Assembly (NCBI GenBank): GCA_017447645.1
Contig: JAFSNA010000142.1
Span: 1 to 64,000, forward strand
Direction of reading: 5' to 3'
From: Oscillospiraceae bacterium
GTDB lineage: Bacteria; Bacillota; Clostridia; Oscillospirales; Oscillospiraceae
Length of the DNA: 64,000 nucleotides
Positions 38,913 through 48,194 of the stretch are shown here, in pieces (positions within the stretch are counted from its first letter, which is position 1; the number at the start of each line of letters is the position of its first letter). The notes under the pieces are model-generated. The model searched no databases and was not told the DNA's origin. It saw only the letters and a program-made list of their open reading frames with translations. The position numbers and the translations under genes were made by a program.

Positions 38913-39815
38913 ATGGAAAAAAACGATGCGAAACTCTCCGAAAGACGGGACGGCATTTCTCTCGGCCGCTTTCATCTGTTCACGGCGGCGCTGACCATGG
39001 TCTTTGACCAGAGGTATCAGAGCTACAAGGACGAGATCCGGAATAACGTGTCCCTGAGCGTCGAGGTGCTGATCGGAGAGACGCGCGAGCAGCAGCGGGA
39101 AAGCTCCGCGAATCTGCTGAACCTGATCCGCAGGGAGGAGATCCTGATCATCGCCCTGCTCCTGCTGGTCATCTTCCTCGTGCTCTCGACCGCAATCCTT
39201 GTCACCCGCCCCCTGAAGGAATATATCAGCCGCATCAGGCGGGAAGAGACGCTCCCCGAGGCGGGGGCAAGCGAACTTCGCTTCCTCGCGCGGACCTATA
39301 ACCAGGTGCACGAGCAGAACCGGCGCCACAACGAGCAGCTGAGCTGCGACGCGACGCACAACGCGCTCACGGGCGTGTCCAACCGCAGCGTTTTTGAAAA
39401 GCTGCGCATGCGCTTCAACGAGCGTGACAACACTCTTTTGATCGTCGACCTTGACCGCTTCAAGGAGATCAACGATCGGCACGGCCATGATATCGGCGAC
39501 CGGGCGCTTTGCTTTGTGGCGGCGCTGCTGCAGAAAAGCTTCCGCGCGGAGGACCATATCTGCCGCATCGGAGGAGACGAGTTTGCCGTCATCATGGTCC
39601 ATACGGGCTCCGCTCACCGAGCGCTGGTAGAAGACAAGATCCGCCGGATCAACGAAGAGCTTCGGACGGCGAAGGACGGTCTTCCCCCGATCTCGCTGAG
39701 CGTGGGCGTCGCCTTCGGCGATCGCGAAAACCCGGGCGAGGACATTTTCAAAGACGCCGACACCGCGCTGTACCGCACCAAGAGCGCGCGTCTCGGCGGC
39801 TGCGAATTCTATTGA
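38913..39815 (+). CDS. Diguanylate cyclase with one membrane segment
   Basis: 300 residues; makes cyclic di-GMP. A charged N-terminus, one clear membrane helix (about 77-97; LIIALLLLVIFLVLSTAIL), a HAMP-like stretch and a GGDEF domain (140-300): THNALTGVSNRSVFEKL, LLIVDLDRFKEINDRHGHDI, the active-site GGDEF at 220-224, and an inhibitory RxxD site (RAED, 211-214) exactly five residues before it. ATG at 38913 with GGAGATGAGGAC upstream. The N-terminus (FHLFTAALTMVF) looks like a shortened first helix, so the sensor region may be reduced. Ends at a very strong terminator. Confidence 0.9.
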   Translation: MEKNDAKLSERRDGISLGRFHLFTAALTMVFDQRYQSYKDEIRNNVSLSVEVLIGETREQQRESSANLLNLIRREEILIIALLLLVIFLVLSTAILVTRPLKEYISRIRREETLPEAGASELRFLARTYNQVHEQNRRHNEQLSCDATHNALTGVSNRSVFEKLRMRFNERDNTLLIVDLDRFKEINDRHGHDIGDRALCFVAALLQKSFRAEDHICRIGGDEFAVIMVHTGSAHRALVEDKIRRINEELRTAKDGLPPISLSVGVAFGDRENPGEDIFKDADTALYRTKSARLGGCEFY

Positions 39816-39841
39816 CGCGCAGGGTCGCTCCCCCGTCGAAA

Positions 39842-39889
39842 AACGGATCCCCGATTTTGAAGCTTCAAAATCGGGGATCCGTTTTTTTT
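39842..39889. terminator. Terminator after the diguanylate cyclase
   Basis: Perfect 42-base palindrome (39842-39883; arms AACGGATCCCCGATTTTGAA...) flanked by A and T8. Confidence 0.92.
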
Positions 39890-39934
39890 GTGTAAGTCAG
39901 GCACGGGGAGCGGCGATGGGGCTTTTCCCGCAGA

Positions 39935-40849
39935 TCAGTACCAGCCGCTGTCCGTGTAATTCCGCTCGTCGGCGACGTAGCTTTCCGCGATCCCGTTGTC
40001 CTGGGACGAGAGATCCAGACGGAACCAGCCGCGGGAGGAGGTGTAGACCATGTTCCAGGCGTGCAGGCCCTGCGCCCCGTTCATCTCGCCGTAGACGACC
40101 TTCGTGGGGATGCCCTGGCTGCGCAGCATCGCCGCTGCGAGCACGGAATAGTCCAGACAGGTCCCGCTCTTTCGCGAAAGGATCGCGTCCGGATCGCGGA
40201 TAAAGCTCTGATCATCGCTTTCCGCAAGCAGCTCGTCATAGCTGAGGTTGTCGCAGATATAGTCCTTGATCCGTTCGATCTTTCTGTCGTCGCTGCTCTG
40301 GCCCGAGCAGATCCTCGCCGCCTCCGCCACACAGTCGGAATAGCCCGTGAACCACACATAGCTGCTCGGCCGGAGGAAGGGCTGGAACTCGTCGAACAGC
40401 ATCGCCTCGCAGCTTCCCTGCAGCACCTGCACGTACATGTTTTCACCCTCGCTCGCGTCGGCTTTTTTCAGAAGCTGGATCCCATAGGTCCCTCTCCCGT
40501 CGCTCAGCGGATAATAGGACACCAGTCCCGTGTGCGGGACGTTGTAAACCCGCTCCAGGCCGCCGGGCGCGATGAGCCTGATCTTGACCGGCTCTTCGCT
40601 TTTGGCGGTGACGGCGACGTATCCTTCCGCGCCGTGCGTCGTATCCATCAGAAAAACCTCGTTCGTCTCCGCCGTGCCCAGATAGGAGTATACGGGGAGA
40701 TAGCGCATCGCCGACACGGCCCGTTCTCGCGGAAGGAAGAGGCCGAGCGCTGATTCGGAAGAGGCCGTGTTGAGATATAGCGCCAGAAGTACGCACAGCG
40801 CGACCAGTCCGCCGACGATCGCATTTCCATCACGTTTTAGATTCATCAT
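39935..40849 (-). CDS. Membrane-anchored transglutaminase-like protease-fold protein
   Basis: About 304 residues. N-terminal membrane anchor (residues 9-30), a beta-rich region, then a transglutaminase-like core with SGTCLDYSVLAAAMLRSQGI (catalytic Cys), GLHAWNMVYTSSRGWFRLD (His and Asp). Extracytoplasmic by topology. The start is one of two adjacent ATGs (40849/40846); longer readings reach into the neighbouring esterase frame and are not credible. Such proteins act on surface peptides or proteins. It is downstream of the esterase in the same direction (80-base gap). Confidence 0.82.
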   Translation of the reverse strand: MMNLKRDGNAIVGGLVALCVLLALYLNTASSESALGLFLPRERAVSAMRYLPVYSYLGTAETNEVFLMDTTHGAEGYVAVTAKSEEPVKIRLIAPGGLERVYNVPHTGLVSYYPLSDGRGTYGIQLLKKADASEGENMYVQVLQGSCEAMLFDEFQPFLRPSSYVWFTGYSDCVAEAARICSGQSSDDRKIERIKDYICDNLSYDELLAESDDQSFIRDPDAILSRKSGTCLDYSVLAAAMLRSQGIPTKVVYGEMNGAQGLHAWNMVYTSSRGWFRLDLSSQDNGIAESYVADERNYTDSGWY

Positions 40850-40929
40850 TCGCATCCATTCGTCTGTAATCAGGGGGATCGCTCCGCGGCCGCCCTTTCG
40901 GATCAGGCATGGCGGAAGAGGGTTCTCGC

Positions 40930-41682
40930 TCAGCTGAAAAGAAACTCGAAAAACACGCCGATGCGCTTTTCCCAGTCCGCCTCCCGATGCTGTGCGCCGG
41001 GCACCACGCGGGCCGCGACGTCCGCCCCGGCCCTGGTCAGCTCCTTCGCCGTGTCGAAAACGGCGGTGAGCGCGCGAGTGCGTTCCTCCGCTTCCGCGCT
41101 GCCCACGTCCAGGTAGACCCTGGTCGGCGTCTGCATCGGGTGCGTGCGGATCATCTCTCTCATCGCCGCCGGGTCGACCCACAGGCTCGGGGAGAGCGCG
41201 GCGGCGCGGGAAAAGACGGCGTTGTATTCCACCGCGGCATAGATCGCCATCAATCCTCCCATAGAGCTGCCGGCGATCAGCGTATGCTCCCGGTCCGGCA
41301 GCGTGCGGTACTCCCGGTCGATCTCCGGCTTGAGCTCTTTTGTGAGATAGTCCATCGTGGTCCTGCCCCGGCCCTCGACCGTGCCGACGTCCCTTCGGGT
41401 GAAGCTCCAGGGGCTGTACTCGCCGAGACGCCGAAAGCCCTCGTGATTGCATTCGACCGCGACGAGGATCAGCTCGGCGCCGCTTTTCTTCAGATACTCC
41501 TTCATGCCCCAGCTTTTGCCGTAGGTGGCGTGGCTGTCATAGAACACGTTGTGTCCGTCGAACATATACAGCACCGGATATCTTCGCTCGCTATTATGAT
41601 AGCCGCGCGGAAGAAAAATATACAGTCTGCGCGGCTTTTCCGTCGGCAGCGATGGGATCTGTATCCTTTTGACTCTGATCAT
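40930..41682 (-). CDS. Esterase D-type alpha/beta hydrolase
   Basis: 250 residues of the putative esterase family: RRLYIFLPRGYHNSERRYPV, YMFDGHNVFYDSHATYG, LVAVECNHEGFRRLGEYSPW, nucleophile IAGSSMGGLMAIYAA and C-terminal GAQHREADWEKR with the His. Cytoplasmic. Such enzymes hydrolyse acyl or siderophore esters; the substrate is not determinable. ATG at 41682. Between it and the oxidoreductase gene (41683-41942) I see no other gene. Confidence 0.85.
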   Translation of the reverse strand: MIRVKRIQIPSLPTEKPRRLYIFLPRGYHNSERRYPVLYMFDGHNVFYDSHATYGKSWGMKEYLKKSGAELILVAVECNHEGFRRLGEYSPWSFTRRDVGTVEGRGRTTMDYLTKELKPEIDREYRTLPDREHTLIAGSSMGGLMAIYAAVEYNAVFSRAAALSPSLWVDPAAMREMIRTHPMQTPTRVYLDVGSAEAEERTRALTAVFDTAKELTRAGADVAARVVPGAQHREADWEKRIGVFFEFLFS

Positions 41683-41942
41683 ACTCTCTCCCCGAGCAAG
41701 AGCTCTCCGGAACGGCCGCCGGTACAGCGGCCCTCCCCCCGGGCGGAGCGGCCGCTGATGATCGCGCCGCGCCTGAAGGGCGTTTCATGCTCGTTTCTCC
41801 TTGATTTGCGTATGGAATGAACGCCTTGATTATATATCACGGCCGCGGCGCTGGCAACCGTCTTTCGCCGCAAATCAAAAACTCCGCATCCCTGCCGGAG
41901 GGATGCGGAGTTTGAACGGGTTGCTTTACCGGGCGGGTCGCA

Positions 41943-44552
41943 TTACTTGCCGCTCATCTTGCGGATCTCGATCTTCTTCTGGCGCTCCGCGATGAACTGC
42001 GGCAGCACCTTCGGACGGTCGGCGTACTCGATGTTCTCGACGAAAGTGCGCTTGCGCAGATGGATCGCGTCGAACATGCAGCGCGTCGTGCAGACGCCGC
42101 AGCCGAGGCACTTGTTCGGATCGACGTAGGAGGCGCCGCAGCCGAGGCAGCGGGCGGTCTCCTTCTTCACCTGCTCCTCGGTGAAGCTGCAGCGGTCGTC
42201 GCGGAAGGTTTTGGCCTTTGCCTCGTCCTTGCCGGGGATCTGACGCGCCGACGCGTCGTAATTGCGCTTGACGCTGTCGAAGTCGACGTTTTCCTTGTCG
42301 AAGGCACGGTAAGTCAGACGATCGCGGCCGATCACAAGGCTCTGGCCCGGATGGACGTAACGGTGGATGGAGATCGCGGCCTGCTTGCCCTGGGCGATCG
42401 CATCGATGGCGAACTTCGGCCCGGTGTGGGCGTCGCCGCCGACGAAGATGTCCTTCTGCGCGGTCTGGTAGGTGACCTCGTCCGCGATCACGCGGCCCTT
42501 CTCGTCGCAGGCAAGCTCGCCGAGATCCAGGCCGCCCAGGTCGATGCGCTGGCCGATCGCGGCGAGGATCGCGTCGCACTCGATCCTCTTGTCGCCCTCG
42601 CAGACGAGCGCGGCGACCTTGCCGTCCCTGCCTTCGATCGCAGCGGGGCGGTGCTCGAAGAGGAAGGTCACGCCCTCTTCCTTCGCCTCCGCGACCTCGG
42701 CGGGATCGGCGGGCATGTCGCTTTCCTTGCGGCGGTAGGCCACGGTGACCTCCGCTCCCAGGCGCACAGCCGTGCGGGCGACGTCCATCGCGACGTTGCC
42801 GCCGCCGACCACGACGACCTTCTTGCCAATCGCGGGACGCGCGCCGGCGTTGACCTCGCGCAGGAAGTCAATGCCGCCCCATACGCCCTCAAGCTCCTCG
42901 CCCGGAATGCCGAGGGAGGCGCTCTTCTGCGCGCCGACGGCGAGATAGAAGGCGTCGAAGCCCTGAGCGCGAAGCTGCTCGATCGTCACGTCCTTGCCGA
43001 TCTCCACGCCGCAGCGGAAGATCACGCCCAGCTCCTTGAGCACGTCGATCTCGGCGTCGAGCACGGTCTTCTCCAGACGGAAGCTCGGGATGCCGTAGCG
43101 CAGCATGCCGCCGGGCAGCTCGTTCTTGTCGAACACGGTGACGCGGTAGTTGTCCGCCGCGAGGAAGTAGGCGCAGCTCAGGCCTGCGGGGCCGGCGCCG
43201 ATGATCGCGACCTTCTTGTCGGAGAAGTCGTAGAGCTTTCTCGGCACGAAACGGGTGTCGCGCTCGATCTCGCGGTCGGCGATGAACTTTTTGACCTCGT
43301 CGATGGCGACGGCGCGGTCGATGTCGCCGCGGGTGCAGGCGTCCTCGCACTTGCGGTTGCAGATGCGGCCGCAGACGGCGGGCAGCGGGTTTTCCTTCTT
43401 GATGAGCTCCAGCGCGTCGAGATAGCGGCCCTGGGCGGCCAGCTTGAGATAGCCCTGGACGGCGATGTGCGCCGGGCAGGCGGTCTTGCAGGGCGCGGTG
43501 CCTTCGGGGGCGATGTACTCGCGGTTGGTGCGGTGCTCTACGTTCCAATGCTCCTCGGTCCATTCGATGTCGTCGGGCAGCTCCTTGTGCGGATGCTCGA
43601 TCGGCGTCTTGGAGCAGAGCTTCTGGCCCATCTGGATGGCGTTGTTGGCGCAGTGATCGGTGCACTGGCCGCAGGCGACGCACTTTTCCTTGTCGATCTC
43701 GGCCACATAGTTGCTCGCGGAGGTGGCGGGGCAGTTGTAGTACTGCGTCACGCCGAGCGCCAGGCAGCTTTCCGTCATGCAGTTGCAGATGGCCAGAGAC
43801 TCGTCCTGGTGGAGCGTCGTGATCTGGTGGACGCAGCCGCGCGCCTCGCACTTTTCGATCAGGGCCTTGGCCTCGGCCACGGTGGCCGGTCTACCCTTGC
43901 CGTTGCGGTTGAACATGTCGCCGACATGGCCCAGGAAGAGGCACAGGCCCTCGTCAAGGTCGCCGCTGCCCTCGCCCATCAGGCGGCGGACACGGCGGCA
44001 CTGGCAGGGCGTGATGCTGATGTGGCCTTCGTTTTCTTCGATATACTTGCTGACGCGCTCGTTGTCGATCTGCTCCGTGCCGGCGGGGATGGCGCTCTCG
44101 ATGGGGATGACGCGCATGATGCCCGCGCCCATCGGGGTGTTCGGCGCGTGCTCGATCTGGCTGGTGGTCGCGTGCTGGTGGAAGGCGTAGGCGATCTCGG
44201 GATGCGCGAGGCAGAACTTTTCGTTGATCAGCAGGAACTCGAAAATGCCGGGGGTATAGGGCGGCAGGAGATAGATCTCCAACCCGACCTTGGGCACGAC
44301 GACCTGTACGCACAGGCCGATCTCCGCGATCTCATGCAGGACTTCGCGGGCCCGCTTGACGGACATTTTGGCCTTGCGGGCGATCACGGGGACGAAGGCC
44401 GGCTTCATGCTGGTCAGTGCATTCATGACGGCGATCTGGTCGTCGGTGATCCACTTCTCGAACACGCGGTATTCCGCGCAGTCCGGCGTGATCTTATAGT
44501 GCCCGTCGTTGATCTTCTCGCAGAGCTTGATCAGGTTTTCTCTCACTTCCAA
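41943..44552 (-). CDS. Multi-[4Fe-4S] FAD/NAD(P) oxidoreductase, GltD-like
   Basis: 869 residues. The N-terminal part (1-300) starts with a helical DNA-binding-like region (VIARKAKMSVKRAREVLHEI), then Cys clusters ITPCQCRRVRR and ICNCMTESC and a ferredoxin motif CVACGQCTDHC. The middle is like the glutamate synthase small subunit: CPAHIAVQGYLKLAAQGRY, VCGRICNRKCEDACTRG, FAD motif IIGAGPAGLSCAYFLA, and NAD(P) motif VVVGGGNVAMDVARTAV. The C-terminus has CLGCGASY and CLGCGVCTTRCMFDAI. No glutamate synthase large subunit is adjacent, so it probably shuttles electrons between NAD(P)H and another partner. Own promoter at 44615-44643. Confidence 0.85.
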   Translation of the reverse strand: MEVRENLIKLCEKINDGHYKITPDCAEYRVFEKWITDDQIAVMNALTSMKPAFVPVIARKAKMSVKRAREVLHEIAEIGLCVQVVVPKVGLEIYLLPPYTPGIFEFLLINEKFCLAHPEIAYAFHQHATTSQIEHAPNTPMGAGIMRVIPIESAIPAGTEQIDNERVSKYIEENEGHISITPCQCRRVRRLMGEGSGDLDEGLCLFLGHVGDMFNRNGKGRPATVAEAKALIEKCEARGCVHQITTLHQDESLAICNCMTESCLALGVTQYYNCPATSASNYVAEIDKEKCVACGQCTDHCANNAIQMGQKLCSKTPIEHPHKELPDDIEWTEEHWNVEHRTNREYIAPEGTAPCKTACPAHIAVQGYLKLAAQGRYLDALELIKKENPLPAVCGRICNRKCEDACTRGDIDRAVAIDEVKKFIADREIERDTRFVPRKLYDFSDKKVAIIGAGPAGLSCAYFLAADNYRVTVFDKNELPGGMLRYGIPSFRLEKTVLDAEIDVLKELGVIFRCGVEIGKDVTIEQLRAQGFDAFYLAVGAQKSASLGIPGEELEGVWGGIDFLREVNAGARPAIGKKVVVVGGGNVAMDVARTAVRLGAEVTVAYRRKESDMPADPAEVAEAKEEGVTFLFEHRPAAIEGRDGKVAALVCEGDKRIECDAILAAIGQRIDLGGLDLGELACDEKGRVIADEVTYQTAQKDIFVGGDAHTGPKFAIDAIAQGKQAAISIHRYVHPGQSLVIGRDRLTYRAFDKENVDFDSVKRNYDASARQIPGKDEAKAKTFRDDRCSFTEEQVKKETARCLGCGASYVDPNKCLGCGVCTTRCMFDAIHLRKRTFVENIEYADRPKVLPQFIAERQKKIEIRKMSGK

Positions 44553-44614
44553 AACAATAACCCTCCCAAAATAATAAAAAAGGATCTCCGTTTGACAAAA
44601 ACTGTCTGTCTTTC

Positions 44615-44643
44615 AGTTTATCTGTTCCGGGACGGATTGTCAA
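44615..44643 (-). promoter_or_regulatory. Promoter for the Fe-S oxidoreductase
   Basis: On the minus strand TTGACA (44643-44638), 17 bp, TAAACT (44620-44615), about 63 bases before the ATG at 44552. Confidence 0.65.
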
Positions 44644-44688
44644 TCACCGCTTTGCGCTGTTTGCGTCTCTTTTTCTGATCTCTCCCTC

Positions 44689-44716
44689 TTGCCCGGCAAG
44701 GCGAAACGTGTATAAT
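44689..44716 (+). promoter_or_regulatory. Promoter for the Pr6Pr-type membrane gene
   Basis: TTGCCC (44689-44694), 16 bp, TATAAT (44711-44716), 26 bases before the ATG. Confidence 0.55.
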
Positions 44717-44741
44717 AAGACATGAAAAAGGAGCTGACGTC

Positions 44742-45332
44742 ATGCGGATCATTCTCAACCTCATCCTCTTTCTGTGCACCGCCTGGGCCTATATCGGCTG
44801 TTTCCACGACGAGAACGGCTGGCGGCTGCAGAGGGGGCTCGGGGTGCTGCGCTTTTTTACGGTCCAGTCCAACCTTCTCTGCGGCTTCGCCTCGCTGGCG
44901 ATCCTGATCTCGCTGCCCGTCAAAGGCGAGATACCCCACTGGATCTGGCTGTGGAAGTATATCGGCACCGCCGCGGTGACCGTCACGCTGAACACGGTGC
45001 TTATTTTTCTCGGCCCGGCCGCCGGCTACAAAAGGCTGCTCTCCGGCCGCGATCTCTATCTGCACCTGATCGGCCCGCTGCTGGCGATCGTATCGTTTTG
45101 CTTTTGCGAGCGGATCTATCCCCTGTCCTTCCCGCTCGCGCTCACGGGGCTTCTGCCCGTGATCCTCTACGGCGCGCTGTATTTTTACAAGGTCATGCTG
45201 TGCTCCGGCGAGAAACGCTGGGAGGATTTTTACGGCTACAACCGAAACGGGAAATGGCCGATCAGCTGCGTCGCCATGCTGATCGGCGGCGCTCTTGTCT
45301 GCACGGCGCTGTGGGGACTGTACAGGCTTTGA
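44742..45332 (+). CDS. Pr6Pr/FAR-17a-like integral membrane protein
   Basis: 196 residues with six membrane segments. LRFFTVQSNLLCGFASLAIL near residue 36, YLHLIGPLLAIVSFCFCERI near residue 107 and KRWEDFYGYNRNGKWP after helix five match the Pr6Pr/AIG1-like family of small membrane proteins. Related eukaryotic proteins hydrolyse fatty-acid esters of hydroxy fatty acids; the bacterial role is unknown. Single gene ending at a bidirectional terminator. Confidence 0.75.
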   Translation: MRIILNLILFLCTAWAYIGCFHDENGWRLQRGLGVLRFFTVQSNLLCGFASLAILISLPVKGEIPHWIWLWKYIGTAAVTVTLNTVLIFLGPAAGYKRLLSGRDLYLHLIGPLLAIVSFCFCERIYPLSFPLALTGLLPVILYGALYFYKVMLCSGEKRWEDFYGYNRNGKWPISCVAMLIGGALVCTALWGLYRL

Positions 45333-45347
45333 TCTCCCATAAATAAA

Positions 45348-45379
45348 AAACGCTCCGGATCGAAGGATCCGGAGCGTTT
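45348..45379. terminator. Bidirectional terminator
   Basis: AAACGCTCCGGATC (45348-45361) pairs with GATCCGGAGCGTTT (45366-45379), loop GAAG; T-rich on both sides, serving the convergent Pr6Pr and GPH transporter genes. Confidence 0.9.
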
Positions 45380-45390
45380 CTCTTTTTTCT

Positions 45391-46785
45391 TTATCTCCCC
45401 AGCATTTCCGCCTCGTAGGCGCGCTGTTTTTCCTCGTGCAGGAGCGCCAGCTCCTCCTTGGTCTTGTCCCACTCCGGGCCGACCAGGGGGTAGAAGCGCC
45501 GGATCAGCGCCGCGCAGATCATAAGCAGCGCGACCGGGATCGCGAGCCAGGCCACCCGGACGCCGAGCTTGGCCAGCTCGCTTTGCTCCGCGGCCTTCCG
45601 CGCGGTGTCGTAACCGAACCAGCCCAGCATGATCGGGAAGATGGCGTTGGCGAAGCTGATGGCGGGCTTGCAGATCAGGCTGTTTACGCCGGCGTACATG
45701 CCCTCGCGCCGCAGCCCGCAGAGCTTTTCGTCGCTGTCCATCACGTCGCCGAACATCAGCGGGACCTCATACATGCCGCCCGCGAAGCCGATGCCCGCGC
45801 CGAAGAAGCCGATGACGCCCGCCGCGGTGTACTGCCCGAGCAGCAGCATGACGGCCAGCGTGCCGCCGAAGATCAGGCACATGAGGATGATGCTCTTTTT
45901 GACCTTCCAGACCGCTCCCGGCTTCATCCAGAGCCAGATGCCGAAGAGGATCCCGAGGAACATCGCGCCGTAGCAGAAAAGATAGTTGATGCCGAAGGCG
46001 TCGAAGTAATAGCTCAGACCCATCATCAGCGCGGTCTGAATAAAGGTGACGGAAAAGGAAATGCTCTCGAAAACCAGGAAGCTTTTATTTTTCAGACAGG
46101 TGACCAGAGAGCGGAAGAAGGGGTACTGCTCTTCTTCCTTCGTATAGCCGTTCTCTCGGTAAAAGAAGGTGGACACGAACATGATCGCGCCCGCGGCCGC
46201 GCCGATGATCAGCATCAGCGTGCGGAAGCTCTCCGGCGAGCTGCCGAGCAGGTTTTCAAGCTCCGCCAGCAGGACGAGCGGCACCGACAGCGCGGCGAGA
46301 CCGAAGATCAGCTTGACGAGCATGATCTTGCCGCGCGCCTTGTTGGTGACCGCCATCTCAAAGGGCATGATATACAGCGAGGTGGCGATGGCCGTGTAGA
46401 GGCTGTCAAAGAGGAAGAGCGAGAGGAACATCTGCGCGAAGAGCGCGGCGTCCGTCTTCACGGGGAACCAGAACTTCCAGGACAGGACGAATACCAGCGC
46501 GACGGCGATCGAGCCGTAGCGGATATACGGGATGCGGCGTCCGAGGCCGCTTTTCGTCTTGTCGGAGATATAGCCGAAGAGCGGATCGTTGAGCGCGTTC
46601 CAAAGCCCGAACAGCAGCCAGCAAAGGGCGCTCGATTCCTCTTTCATGCCGAGATGGTTGATAAAGAAATAGGTCAGCGCGCCGCCCGTGACGATGTTGT
46701 TGAGCGTCGTAATCATGCAGTCCGCGCCGCCCAGCCACATACAGCTCGACAGCCGCACCTTTTCGACCGGAGATCTGTCGTTCAT
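45391..46785 (-). CDS. GPH-family (MelB-like) cation:glycoside symporter
   Basis: 464 residues, 12 membrane segments. The N-terminal half holds the GPH pattern LWNALNDPLFGYISDKTKSGLGRR (read as two parts), the Asp-containing motif used for cation coupling, and FWFPVKTD. ATG at 46785 with AGAGGGG upstream. The next gene upstream (YjiH-like) ends 17 bases before it, so the two are cotranscribed. Substrate unknown; glycosides, pentosides or hexuronides by family. Confidence 0.85.
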   Translation of the reverse strand: MNDRSPVEKVRLSSCMWLGGADCMITTLNNIVTGGALTYFFINHLGMKEESSALCWLLFGLWNALNDPLFGYISDKTKSGLGRRIPYIRYGSIAVALVFVLSWKFWFPVKTDAALFAQMFLSLFLFDSLYTAIATSLYIMPFEMAVTNKARGKIMLVKLIFGLAALSVPLVLLAELENLLGSSPESFRTLMLIIGAAAGAIMFVSTFFYRENGYTKEEEQYPFFRSLVTCLKNKSFLVFESISFSVTFIQTALMMGLSYYFDAFGINYLFCYGAMFLGILFGIWLWMKPGAVWKVKKSIILMCLIFGGTLAVMLLLGQYTAAGVIGFFGAGIGFAGGMYEVPLMFGDVMDSDEKLCGLRREGMYAGVNSLICKPAISFANAIFPIMLGWFGYDTARKAAEQSELAKLGVRVAWLAIPVALLMICAALIRRFYPLVGPEWDKTKEELALLHEEKQRAYEAEMLGR

Positions 46786-46802
46786 CTCTGTTTCCCCTCT
46801 CT

Positions 46803-47990
46803 TTAACCAACCGCGCTGAACAGCACGAAGATCCAGTGCGCCGCGATGCCCGCGCAGAAGCCGCCGAGCGTATGGCAGCCGATGGCCTTGCCGATGAGCT
46901 CCTTGCATCCGAGCGAGTCCATCATCGAGGTATGCGTGCTCAGATAGCCGCTCCAGCACATGCACATCGCGGTGAAGACCGCGATGTCGCAGGGGCCGAT
47001 CAGCCCCTGGCGGATGAGCGTGGCGGTCATGGACAGCGAAGCGCCGGCCGCGCCGAGCGCCGTGACCGGGACGCCGACCGCCTCGGGCGAGCTGAAGCCG
47101 AAGAGCGGCTTGAGGATGAAGTCGATCTTTCCCGCGAGCATCGGCAGCAGGCGGATGCCCTCATAGGCGCTGCCGGTGTAGGTCCCGTCCGCGGAGGGGC
47201 CGTTGATGAGCATCATCACCATCGTGCAGATCACCAGCACGCCCGGCACGATGCTCACGCCCATTTTCACGCCGTTGTGGCCGCCCTCGAGCAGCGCGTT
47301 CATCATGCGGCTGCCGACGCCTCCGTCACGGATCGGACGCATTTTCTCGGGCGTATCCTCACTCACGCCCTCGGCGTTCGGAAGCTTTGCCTCGGCTCCG
47401 AAATGCTTTTTCGTGAAAACCAGCATCAGCCGCGTGCTGACGATACTGCCGATGAGCGCGCCGACGAGGCCCACGATCACCGCGAGGCCGAGGGGCTTGC
47501 CCATCAGCGGAGAGAGGCTGTACATGTACGAGCATACGATCAGGCCCATGCCGAAGGCGGTGCCGAGATTGGTCAGCGCCGGGAACTGATAGGCCTTGAA
47601 ATAACGGCGGAAGTTCTGGTCGTCGGCCAGGGCGAGGATGGCCGGGTTGTCCGAAAGGAAGGTCGTGACCACGCCGAGCGAGGCCGCGCCGGGCATGCCG
47701 AAGACCGGGCGCATCAGCGGCTGCAGCAGGCGGTTGAGAAGCGAGACGAAGCCGAATTCGCTCAGCAGGGCGCTGAGCGCGCCCATGATCACGCAGATCG
47801 CCGTGAGGTAGAGCACCGTGTCGATCAGCAGCCGGTAGGCCGTGTTCATCATGGTGTTGAGCGTGTTCGCCAGCCCCATCTTCACGACGAACAGCGCAAA
47901 GAATGCGATGAAGATCAGCGGGAAGATAAAGGTCTCGAAACCGAGCTCCTTCTTGAAAAAGCGGCCGTTTATTTCCGTCTTCCTGTCCAT
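46803..47990 (-). CDS. YjiH/GATE-domain nucleoside-recognition membrane protein
   Basis: 395 residues with about ten membrane segments and two Gate-domain halves: ALSALLSEFGFVSLLNRLLQ then PGAASLGVVTTFLSDNPAIL in the first, and GVSIVPGVLVICTMVMMLIN and AAGASLSMTATLIRQGL in the second. The nucleoside-recognition (Gate) family includes SpmA/B and nucleoside transporters. Exact substrate unknown. First gene of a two-gene unit with the GPH symporter and with its own promoter at 48061-48089. Confidence 0.78.
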   Translation of the reverse strand: MDRKTEINGRFFKKELGFETFIFPLIFIAFFALFVVKMGLANTLNTMMNTAYRLLIDTVLYLTAICVIMGALSALLSEFGFVSLLNRLLQPLMRPVFGMPGAASLGVVTTFLSDNPAILALADDQNFRRYFKAYQFPALTNLGTAFGMGLIVCSYMYSLSPLMGKPLGLAVIVGLVGALIGSIVSTRLMLVFTKKHFGAEAKLPNAEGVSEDTPEKMRPIRDGGVGSRMMNALLEGGHNGVKMGVSIVPGVLVICTMVMMLINGPSADGTYTGSAYEGIRLLPMLAGKIDFILKPLFGFSSPEAVGVPVTALGAAGASLSMTATLIRQGLIGPCDIAVFTAMCMCWSGYLSTHTSMMDSLGCKELIGKAIGCHTLGGFCAGIAAHWIFVLFSAVG

Positions 47991-48060
47991 GTCTCTTTTC
48001 CTCTTTTACTCGTTTCAAACGGCGCTTCCCTTCCGGGAGCGCCGCATTTTTCTCCTTCTC

Positions 48061-48089
48061 ATTGTATCGGCTCGGAGGAAAAAAGTCAA
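48061..48089 (-). promoter_or_regulatory. Promoter for the YjiH-like/GPH unit
   Basis: On the minus strand TTGACT (48089-48084), 17 bp, TACAAT (48066-48061), about 70 bases before the ATG at 47990. Confidence 0.6.
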
Positions 48090-48128
48090 TGATTACCACC
48101 GAAGAAAAGAAGGGCCGCTTTTTGCCGC

Positions 48129-48157
48129 TTGCAAAGCCGCGCGCTTTGGCTTACAAT
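48129..48157 (+). promoter_or_regulatory. Promoter for sufC-sufB
   Basis: TTGCAA (48129-48134), 17 bp, TACAAT (48152-48157), 37 bases before the sufC ATG; divergent from the previous promoter. Confidence 0.6.
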
Positions 48158-48194
48158 AGAAAACCGAGTGAAAACAAAGGAGTTTATTGCCAAT

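Noticed and set aside
42060..44678. An 872-codon plus-strand frame opposite the Fe-S oxidoreductase
   Set aside because: Antisense shadow of a gene with obvious Fe-S, FAD and NAD motifs.
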